NCBI GenBank assembly: GCA_902779355.1
Contig: CACZBF010000009.1
Coordinates: 1-64,000 of the forward strand
DNA: 64,000 bases
Direction: 5' to 3'
From: an uncultured Lachnospiraceae bacterium
GTDB lineage: Bacteria; Bacillota; Clostridia; Lachnospirales; Lachnospiraceae
The first letter of the stretch is position 1. Every line of letters starts with the position of its first letter. A program made the translations under genes and the position numbers. Shown piece by piece: positions 35,801 to 42,733 of the stretch. Under the pieces are notes generated by a model. That model did no database searches. It was not told the DNA's origin and was given only the letters and a program-made list of their open reading frames with translations.

Positions 35801-38800
35801 GCAGCGCGAACGGGTGGGGTGATGTTTCGAACCCGTACTATGATGCATCGACCTTTGACAGCATGATCTACCGTACTGTTCCTGAGACGCCTACAGAGCC
35901 GGAGCAGCCGACGGAACCGGAAGAACCTCCTGTACCGGCGACCTATACGGTTTCGTTTGATGTCAACGGCGGAACGGGCAGCATTTTGCCGCAAACTGTC
36001 ACGGAAGGGGAAACGGTTGAAAAACCCGAGGATCCGAAGCGCACCGGCTATACGTTTATGAAATGGGTGGATGCGTCCGGTGCAGAATATGATTTTGCGG
36101 CGCCGGTCAACGCGGATCTTTCGTTAAAAGCGACCTGGGAGGCGAAAACCGATACGCCTTATACGATCGAGCATTATAAAGCAAATGTAGACGGATCTTA
36201 TCCGGACACACCGTCTGAGACAGAAAAAGTGAGCGGCACGACGGACACCAAAACTGCCGCAGAAGCAAAGACATACGAGGGCTTTACCGCACAGACGGTG
36301 CAGCAGCAGACGATTTCCGGCAACGGAAAGACCGTGGTGAAGATCTATTATACAAGAAATCAGGGCACATTACATTTCGACAGCAAAGGCGGCACCACTG
36401 TCAATGATATCAAAGCGCCTTTTGGCAGCGCAGTGATTGCGCCGACAGCTCCGGAAAAAACGGGATATACCTTTAAGGGCTGGGATCCAGCTATGCCCTC
36501 GACGATGCCATCCGCAGATCTGACCCTGACTGCACAGTGGGAGATCAATACCTATACGGTGAAATTTGATACGGCAGGCGGCGATCCGGCGATCCCCGAT
36601 CAGCGTGTGGAATATCAGCAGAAGATCGAAAAACCGGCTGATCCGAAGAAAATGGGTTATGAGTTTGTACAGTGGCTGGATGGAGACAAACAGGGTTATG
36701 ATTTTGACAGCCCGGTGACAGGGAATCTGAATCTGACCGCACAATGGACGGAAGGCGAGACGGGTTATACAGTCGAGCATTATCTGGAAAAACTTGGTGC
36801 ATCCGGCTCCTACGATATAGACGAAGAAGCTACTGTCGCGATGCGCGGTACCACAGGACAGAAGACGAAAGCGGTTGCAAAAGCGTATGCCGGATTCACG
36901 CCGGAAAGTTTTGCGCAGGAGACGATTGCGGCCAACGGCAGTACGGTTGTCAAGATCTATTATCAACGGAATACTGTGACGTTGCAGTTCGTTGGCGAGA
37001 ATGACAAGATCCTCTCGACCGTGAGCGGGAAATATCAGAGCACCGTAAATGCACCTGCGGATCCGAAACGTGCCGGGTATACCTTTGCCGGATGGGATGG
37101 AACCGTACCGGAGACTTTCCCGTCCGAAGACCGGGTGATCCGTGCAACCTGGACGGCCAATACGGATACGTCTTATACAGTCGAGCACTATAAGGCAAAT
37201 GTAGACGGCACTTATCCGACGACGCCGTCAGAGACCCAGAGCAAGAACGGCACGACGGACACGAAAACAGCCGCAGAAGCTAACACATACGACGGCTTTA
37301 CGGCACAGCCTGTGCAGCAGCAGACGATCTCCGGCGACGGGAAGACTGTGGTGAAGATCTATTATACAAGAAATGAGGTTACGCTGCACTTTGACAGCAA
37401 AGGCGGTACGACCGTAAGCGATATCAAAGCGCCTTACGGGAGTGCTGTTGAGACGCCATCAGATCCGAAGAGGACCGGCTATACTTTCAAGGGATGGGAT
37501 CCTGCAGTGCCTGACAAGATGCCGATGGATGATCTGACAGTATCCGCGCAGTGGGAGATCAACACCTATACGGTAAAATTTGACAGTGCAGGTGGAAGCG
37601 CAGTCGCCGATCAGACTGTAAATTATGACAGTACTGCGCAAAAACCGGAAACACCTAAGAAAGAAGGCTATGTTTTCGTTCAGTGGCTTGGAAAAGATCA
37701 GCAGGGATATGACTTTAACACACCGGTGACGTCTGATCTGACACTAACTGCACAATGGACCGCCGGAGAGACGGGATATACGGTGGAACATTATCTTGAG
37801 AAAGCGGATAAAGCCGGTGAATATGAGATTGACGGTTCTTCCACGCTGCAAATGCGCGGCATGACCGAGACAAAAACAGCCGCGACCTCCAAAACATATG
37901 CCGGCTTTACTTCAGAAGGCGTGAACCAGCTCACGATTGCGGCCAACGGCAGCACAGTTGTGAAAATCTACTACAAACGAAACACTGTGACCTTACATTT
38001 CCTTGGCGACAACAATGAGGAAGTGGCCACTCTGCGCGGCAAATATGACACCCAAGTGGCGCGGCCGACCGATCCGAAACGCGCCGGTTACACTTTTACT
38101 GGATGGGATCAAAATATACCTGCTGCTTTCCCGGCTGCGGATCAGACGTATCACGCAACTTGGCAGGCAAATACGGATACACCATATACCGTAAAACATT
38201 ATCGTGCCGATCTGAACGGTATTTATGCAGAGAAGCTCTGTGAAACGGAGACCGGTTTGACAGGTACGACTGGTGCACAAACCAATGCGTCTGCAAGATC
38301 CTATGAAGGCTTTACGGCACAGCCGGTACAGCAGCAGACGATCTCCGGCGACGGCAGGACGGTTGTGAAGATCTACTATACCAGAGATCAGGCAACCCTT
38401 CATTTTGACAGCAAGGGAGGCACAGTCGTTGGTGATATCAAAGCGCCTTATGAAAGCGAGATCATCGCACCGGCTGATCCGAAGAGAACCGGCTATACTT
38501 TCAAGGGATGGGATCCGGCTGTTCCGGAGAAGATGCCGCTTCAGGACCTGACCCTTTCTGCAAAGTGGCAGATCAATACCTATACGGTGCAATTTGATAC
38601 AGACGGCGGTGAAACGACAGTCCCGGATCAGAAAGTAGAGTATCTTGGTATCGTTTCCAAACCGGAAGCACCGAAGAAGAAGGGGTATACCTTTGTACAA
38701 TGGATGGATGACAACAAAAAGGGCTATGATTTCAATACGAGCGTGACAGGTGATGTGAAGCTGACTGCACAGTGGACAGAGGGCGAGACGGAATATACTG

Positions 38801-41640
38801 TCGAGCATTATCTGGAAAAGATCAATGAAGCAGGCGCTTATGATCTGGATGCAGGCGCAACCGTACAAATGCGCGGCACAACAGGCACCAAAACCGAGGC
38901 AGTTTCCAACTCCTACAGGGGTTTTATTCCGGAAACATTTACGCAGGCGACGATCGCGGCAGACGGCAGTACAACGGTGAAGATCTACTATCGCCGTAAT
39001 ACAGTGACGTTGAAATTCCTCGGAGAGGGAGGAAAGCCCATTGCAACCGTAAGCGGAAAGTATCAGGATAAGGTGACGGCACCTTCAGATCCGAAACGCA
39101 CGGGCTATACATTTGCCGGCTGGGATGAGGCGATACCTGCTACGTTCCCCGCAGATGATGCGACGTTTACCGCACAATGGAAAGCCGATGACTGCAAGGT
39201 GACCTTCCTCGACGAAGACGGAAAGGTTTTGTCCACGCAGATCCTTCCGTACGACACGAAGGCCTCGGACATCATGCTGCCCCAAACGCCCGAAAAAGAG
39301 AAAGATGCACAATACACGTATACGTTCAAAGAATGGACACCGGCTTTGAAGAATGTGACCGGAGATATTTCCTATCGTGCATTGTACACGTCCACGCTCA
39401 ATGCATATCGGATTCTCTTTACGGACGGGACCGGAAAAACGATCGAGGACAAGGAATTCCCGTATGGGACCACACCGAAACTTGTATCCGACCCGAAACG
39501 AGAGGGGTACACCTTTACTGGCTTTGATCCGGCGATCACGCCTGTCAAGGAGACACAGATCTATGTGGCACAATGGAAGCCTATTTCCTATCAGATCGAC
39601 TATGATCTTGCCGGCGGTGAAAATGCATCACTTAACCCGTCCGCTTACACGATCGAGAGTGCGGAGATTACGTTTGCGGCTCCGAAGCGCACCGGCTACA
39701 ACTTTGAAAAATGGGTGGATGAGACCGGAAAGACAGTGAACTCGATCCCATCCGGAAGTACCGGAAACCGGAAACTGAAAGCGGTCTGGACAAAAGCGAT
39801 CACGTATGCGATCAACTACGATCTTGCAGGCGGGGAAAACGCATCCCAAAACCCGAATTATTATACGGTGGAGAGCGGTGCATTGACCCTTTCCGCGCCG
39901 AAACGAACTGGCTATACCTTCACCGGATGGACGGGAACGGACCTCACGTCTCCGACGAAATCCGTGACGATCCCGGCGAAGAGTACCGGCGAACGGAGTT
40001 ATACCGCAAACTGGTCAAAGAATTCTTACACGGTGAAGTTTGACAAAGCAGACGGCAGCGCCAATGCTGTGACAACATTGACCATCGCGTATGGAGATCC
40101 GATCACGAAGCCGGCGAATCCGACGAGAGAAGGCTATGATTTTGCCGACTGGAATGCGCAGATTCCATCCATGATGCCGGCGCAAGACCTCACTTTTACT
40201 GCAAAATGGAATATCAAGACGTTTAAGGTGACATTTGTTGACTCCAATAACAATCCGTTGCAGTATGAAGAAGTAGAATATGGGAAAAATACGTCTTACA
40301 AAGGAGAAGTGCCGAAGCATGACGGAGAGGTCTTTATCGGCTGGTCGCTGAACGGTCAGAGCGATACCAAGGCTTTGAAACAACTGCATGACGAGATCAA
40401 GAATGTGAAACAGGAATACCGGTATCAAGCAGTCTATACGACGGCGCCTTCCACGGATGTGCCGCTCACAAGCACTGCCAATACAACCACGACCGGCACG
40501 CCGGAGGCAACAAGCGATGTAGGCCTGAACTCTAACGAAACACAGACGCTTGACGCATTTACGAATACGGCGCTTGTACCGGCGCAGGTGAAATCGGATG
40601 TGGTGTTTGCAGAGATTGCGCAAAAGTGCGCGGCAGAGGGCAAAGAAAATGACGTCCAAACTATCACCAACATTACGCTGGAGATCAAGACAGTCCTCAG
40701 AACGAAAACAGGAAGCGGGAGTGCGACGGTCTATACATTTGAAATCTCACCGTTTGCTGTTGCAAAGAACGGCACGGCGACAGTTGCGGAAGCAGAACTG
40801 GATCAGCAGGCACTGAGCATATCCGCAAGCAACACGATGGTCGTCAAGATCCCGGTGCTGATGCAAATGCTGTTTGCGACGATCACGCATTATCCGGATG
40901 ACAATGAGTCCGGCGCGCCGGAAACATTTACGGGAGTACCGGTACAGGAAGAAAACGGAGAACGGTTTGCAGCGGTTCCGATTGGGCATTTCAGCCATTT
41001 TACGGTACAGCAGGGTGCGGCCCAACCGGCGACCGTACCGGCCCAAACAGGTGCATCCGGGAGTACATCCGGCACAGCAGCCGGCAGTGCAGCAACCGGC
41101 AGCGCAGCAGGATCCGGTTCCGGTAATTCTGCTGGTGGATCTGCATCGCTGAACGGCACACCGGTTCCGTCTGTGGACCTGACTCTGGCACAGCAAGCGG
41201 CGATCGGGATGGCAACCCTTCAGCAGAACGTAGCAAATACATTTGCAAATCTTTTCGGAAACGGTAAGAATGAGGCAGCAGAAACACAGACTACCGGTTC
41301 TGCCGAACAGACAGGTGGAGAGGCAGCAGAAAAGACCGATGATGCTGCTGCCGATACTGATATGACTTCCGGTGAAAATCCGGATCTGACCGAAGAGTTC
41401 CGCACTGCCGAAGCCGGTGAAACCGGACAGGACACCGCAGAAATGCAGACTTCCGCAGCAAGCGACTCCGATGAGAACGCTGCCGCAAATGAGACGGAAC
41501 AGAAAAAGCAGGGGATCACGGTAAAACCCGGCATCATCGTGTTGATCATCCTTCTGATCGGTGTCGGCGCTGCATTTGTGATCTGCGAGGTTGTACTCTT
41601 CAAAAATAAACAGACAAAGCGGCATAAAAAGAAACGGTAA
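32827..41640 (+). CDS. Giant surface protein: GH25 lysozyme, DUF5722-like glycosidase domain and InlB-type repeats
   Basis: A 2,937-residue protein. Signal peptide 1-26 is followed by a Thr/Glu-rich stretch. GH25 (about 195-420) has GVDVSYHQG and the catalytic VVIDYEYAE. Residues 430-1020 hold a DUF5722-like TIM barrel with the clan GH-A-type glutamates in LGNEVN and ILSEQGFSS. After a Pro/Glu linker, residues 1038-2540 are Flg_new/InlB B-type repeats (GYTFxGWD, LTAQW) alternating with YTVEHY modules. The end is Ser/Gly/Ala-rich, with a membrane anchor (about 2897-2925) and a basic tail; no LPxTG is present. GTG start with GAGGTG seven bases upstream. It probably degrades or binds peptidoglycan or another glycan at the cell surface. 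Confidence 0.85.
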   Translation: MKKRIVAIVMTLLILTGSAPATLLAADPSNAPIQTTENGSGEAVPETGEAAQSGVSADTTEGESTGTEAMPSTEQTTETTPKNTETEKETETETEKTEEEKWLEAHGLKKNADGMYEYTDENGVLWTYFPEDPELFRLFADDETEFEMQLPRRRLFSASSMLMKEDPFTWRLNGNYKFGYPQYYKKDSNEDLADVHYGVDVSYHQGTISPFGWQQLKDTYGIDFVFIRAGFRGYGESGSLNADPQFAANIQNAAKAGLDVGVYYFSQAITIAEAQAEADHCMQLIAPYKDLVTLPVVIDYEYAENNIGRLFNAKLNKQAHTDIANAFCKRVQDNGYLPAIYANKDMLMSDMVLSNIPAEYRVWMANWPEPNSEGIIATSYRDRLSAWQYTGGFTGFGKGTGGVGIFQNDKVDLNFWYGDLVEEKIFDEAKITSAKAVSTPDPTATATDMKANKTLSVEVQAELPGKLNGSDGKVYLATINQVTDAVEYIIPSSAIDCPSKSETVTISVPLDNSFDRRSGHYRQCAAVRVEGGANKNAYLRLYMSKLALAVKNADGTYTRVSDGMYVSNPGAIAYTADYQSTSSKKGIQSADHIVGDGIDETTGLANNDLGVSHVFLNLYISDVFDAANGEIGWYEYNGESYPFSSLGSYLNTIRRCNDAGIAVTLQVMLDDPSNISKPGTSASAELQKWMINSKARNQKKTLYSWENNTRSEREVIEAAFSYLGEAFGTLGAKDLDGNEGKPIHQKENTQVYVSDWVLGNEVNSCDAWQYRGTMTDEEFFASYAQTYRSFYNAIKSVNSDARVYICTDNAWNQRVAGFTAKETVDRVATLLNEYDPTTDWNLAFHPYPHPLGATAFWTNADVTQSVSSPFINMSNLNVLTDYISTNYGKSHRIILSEQGFSSGNGENLQAGALVHAYYLAATNPMIDAFEIRSYEDEKLEIFQGTTMGLTSRKNGSAYTMKEAYTAYKYCDDPRPEAKKFMDDHAYYKVVNSSANGWGDVSNPYYDASTFDSMIYRTVPETPTEPEQPTEPEEPPVPATYTVSFDVNGGTGSILPQTVTEGETVEKPEDPKRTGYTFMKWVDASGAEYDFAAPVNADLSLKATWEAKTDTPYTIEHYKANVDGSYPDTPSETEKVSGTTDTKTAAEAKTYEGFTAQTVQQQTISGNGKTVVKIYYTRNQGTLHFDSKGGTTVNDIKAPFGSAVIAPTAPEKTGYTFKGWDPAMPSTMPSADLTLTAQWEINTYTVKFDTAGGDPAIPDQRVEYQQKIEKPADPKKMGYEFVQWLDGDKQGYDFDSPVTGNLNLTAQWTEGETGYTVEHYLEKLGASGSYDIDEEATVAMRGTTGQKTKAVAKAYAGFTPESFAQETIAANGSTVVKIYYQRNTVTLQFVGENDKILSTVSGKYQSTVNAPADPKRAGYTFAGWDGTVPETFPSEDRVIRATWTANTDTSYTVEHYKANVDGTYPTTPSETQSKNGTTDTKTAAEANTYDGFTAQPVQQQTISGDGKTVVKIYYTRNEVTLHFDSKGGTTVSDIKAPYGSAVETPSDPKRTGYTFKGWDPAVPDKMPMDDLTVSAQWEINTYTVKFDSAGGSAVADQTVNYDSTAQKPETPKKEGYVFVQWLGKDQQGYDFNTPVTSDLTLTAQWTAGETGYTVEHYLEKADKAGEYEIDGSSTLQMRGMTETKTAATSKTYAGFTSEGVNQLTIAANGSTVVKIYYKRNTVTLHFLGDNNEEVATLRGKYDTQVARPTDPKRAGYTFTGWDQNIPAAFPAADQTYHATWQANTDTPYTVKHYRADLNGIYAEKLCETETGLTGTTGAQTNASARSYEGFTAQPVQQQTISGDGRTVVKIYYTRDQATLHFDSKGGTVVGDIKAPYESEIIAPADPKRTGYTFKGWDPAVPEKMPLQDLTLSAKWQINTYTVQFDTDGGETTVPDQKVEYLGIVSKPEAPKKKGYTFVQWMDDNKKGYDFNTSVTGDVKLTAQWTEGETEYTVEHYLEKINEAGAYDLDAGATVQMRGTTGTKTEAVSNSYRGFIPETFTQATIAADGSTTVKIYYRRNTVTLKFLGEGGKPIATVSGKYQDKVTAPSDPKRTGYTFAGWDEAIPATFPADDATFTAQWKADDCKVTFLDEDGKVLSTQILPYDTKASDIMLPQTPEKEKDAQYTYTFKEWTPALKNVTGDISYRALYTSTLNAYRILFTDGTGKTIEDKEFPYGTTPKLVSDPKREGYTFTGFDPAITPVKETQIYVAQWKPISYQIDYDLAGGENASLNPSAYTIESAEITFAAPKRTGYNFEKWVDETGKTVNSIPSGSTGNRKLKAVWTKAITYAINYDLAGGENASQNPNYYTVESGALTLSAPKRTGYTFTGWTGTDLTSPTKSVTIPAKSTGERSYTANWSKNSYTVKFDKADGSANAVTTLTIAYGDPITKPANPTREGYDFADWNAQIPSMMPAQDLTFTAKWNIKTFKVTFVDSNNNPLQYEEVEYGKNTSYKGEVPKHDGEVFIGWSLNGQSDTKALKQLHDEIKNVKQEYRYQAVYTTAPSTDVPLTSTANTTTTGTPEATSDVGLNSNETQTLDAFTNTALVPAQVKSDVVFAEIAQKCAAEGKENDVQTITNITLEIKTVLRTKTGSGSATVYTFEISPFAVAKNGTATVAEAELDQQALSISASNTMVVKIPVLMQMLFATITHYPDDNESGAPETFTGVPVQEENGERFAAVPIGHFSHFTVQQGAAQPATVPAQTGASGSTSGTAAGSAATGSAAGSGSGNSAGGSASLNGTPVPSVDLTLAQQAAIGMATLQQNVANTFANLFGNGKNEAAETQTTGSAEQTGGEAAEKTDDAAADTDMTSGENPDLTEEFRTAEAGETGQDTAEMQTSAASDSDENAAANETEQKKQGITVKPGIIVLIILLIGVGAAFVICEVVLFKNKQTKRHKKKR
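36160..39189 (+). repeat. Three tandem 1-kb superrepeats in the giant surface gene
   Basis: A cassette of five modules recurs at 36160, 37174 and 38185 (1,014 then 1,011 bases). Each begins YTVEHY or similar, then a SKGG-type InlB module, a YTVKFD or YTVQFD InlB module, a YTVEHYLEK module and a third InlB module. Copies two and three share long near-identical DNA, for example around 37465 and 38478. It marks recent internal duplication and a possible site of copy-number change. Confidence 0.85.
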
Positions 41641-41654
41641 TACACTTAGAAACG

Positions 41655-41688
41655 ACGCGCTTTTCTTGTAATCTCAGGAAAAGCGCGT
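41655..41688 (+). terminator. Hairpin after the giant gene, weak terminator
   Basis: An 11-bp perfect stem (ACGCGCTTTTC with GAAAAGCGCGT) and a 12-base loop. It is followed by TATAATT, not a T-run, so termination may be weak. The promoter of the signalling operon overlaps it. Confidence 0.6.
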
Positions 41689-41694
41689 TATAAT
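41666..41694 (+). promoter_or_regulatory. Promoter of the signalling-his operon, inside the hairpin
   Basis: TTGTAA (41666-41671) lies in the hairpin loop and TATAAT (41689-41694) directly after its right arm, with a spacer of 17 bases. It would start RNA near 41701, 22 bases before the ATG. Confidence 0.65.
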
Positions 41695-41722
41695 TGCGAT
41701 GTATGTGAAATAAAGGAATGGT

Positions 41723-42733
41723 ATGATGGCAGATTGGATCGTTGTGGTAGATGATGATGTGGCGAACCTCAAAGTGGCAGGTCATATCTTAAGTAAAAAT
41801 AATATACGCGTGACTGCGCTTCGCAGCGGGCAGGCGCTTCTGGATTATGTGAAAGAAAATACACCGGATCTGATCCTGCTCGACATACTGATGCCGGAGA
41901 TGGACGGGTTTGAGACGCTTCGGCTTCTTCGGCAGTCAAGCAAACCGGGAGAAGAGATCCCGGTTATTTTCCTGACCGCTAATGAAGACGAGGAATCAGA
42001 GACCAAGGGGTTGTCACTCGGCGCGATGGACTTCATCAAGAAACCTTTTGTGCCGGAAGTGCTGACAATCCGTTGTCGGCATATCATCGAACTGATCCGA
42101 TTGCAGCGAAATCTTTCCAATGAGGTAGCTATCAAAACCAAAGAAAATGAGCGGCTCTCCCTCCATATTGTGAAGTCGCTGGCAGACGCTATTGATGCGA
42201 AAGACGCCTACACCAAGGGACATTCAGGACGCGTTGCAGATTATTCCAAAGAAATCGCAAAAAGGTTCGGCTATTCCGAGAAAGAACAGGATGAGATCTA
42301 TATGATGGCGCTGCTGCATGACGTCGGTAAGATCGGCGTGCCGGATGCCGTGATTAATAAGCCGACAGAATTGAGTGAAGAAGAATACCAACTCATCAAA
42401 AACCATCCGGTGGTAGGGGCGCGAATTCTTGAAAATATTAAAGAAATGCCGCGTCTTGCAACCGGTGCGAGATGGCACCATGAACGGTACGATGGCACCG
42501 GCTATCCGGACGGCCTGAAGGGAGAGGATATCCCGGAATGCGCCCGGATCATTGCCGTTGCGGACTCCTATGATACGATGAGCAGCAGGCGCAGCTATCG
42601 TGATGTGATGCCGCAGGAAAAAACGAAAGAAGAGTTGGAAAAGGGGCGCGGTACCCAGTTTGACCCGCAGTTTGCAGATATCATGCTGCAGATGATCGCT
42701 GAAGATACAGAGTACACCATGAGGGAGCAATGA
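41723..42733 (+). CDS. Response regulator with HD-GYP phosphodiesterase domain
   Basis: A 336-residue cytosolic protein. The N-terminal receiver has D54 (ILLDILMPEMDG) with the acidic pair D11-D12. After a helical linker, the HD-GYP domain (about 150-325) has HD at H199-D200 (LLHDVGKIG) and an intact GYP at 260-262 (DGTGYPDG). This predicts hydrolysis of c-di-GMP or a related cyclic dinucleotide, controlled by phosphorylation. The gene starts a set of overlapping signalling genes; the next start overlaps its stop. Two ATGs in a row (41723, 41726) are possible. Confidence 0.92.
   Translation: MMADWIVVVDDDVANLKVAGHILSKNNIRVTALRSGQALLDYVKENTPDLILLDILMPEMDGFETLRLLRQSSKPGEEIPVIFLTANEDEESETKGLSLGAMDFIKKPFVPEVLTIRCRHIIELIRLQRNLSNEVAIKTKENERLSLHIVKSLADAIDAKDAYTKGHSGRVADYSKEIAKRFGYSEKEQDEIYMMALLHDVGKIGVPDAVINKPTELSEEEYQLIKNHPVVGARILENIKEMPRLATGARWHHERYDGTGYPDGLKGEDIPECARIIAVADSYDTMSSRRSYRDVMPQEKTKEELEKGRGTQFDPQFADIMLQMIAEDTEYTMREQ

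Noticed and set aside
36160-39189. Direct repeats resembling a CRISPR array
   Set aside because: The period is about 1 kb, the repeats are in frame and encode protein modules, and no short unit with spacers exists.
40747-41625. Open frame of 292 codons on the - strand over the C-terminus of the giant gene
   Set aside because: It is Cys/Arg-rich and low in complexity, an artefact of the Ser/Gly/Ala-rich + strand sequence.
41641-41722. T-box or other histidine-responsive leader for the his genes
   Set aside because: Only 82 bases precede the operon, without T-box sequence or a His-rich leader peptide; hisZ also has none.
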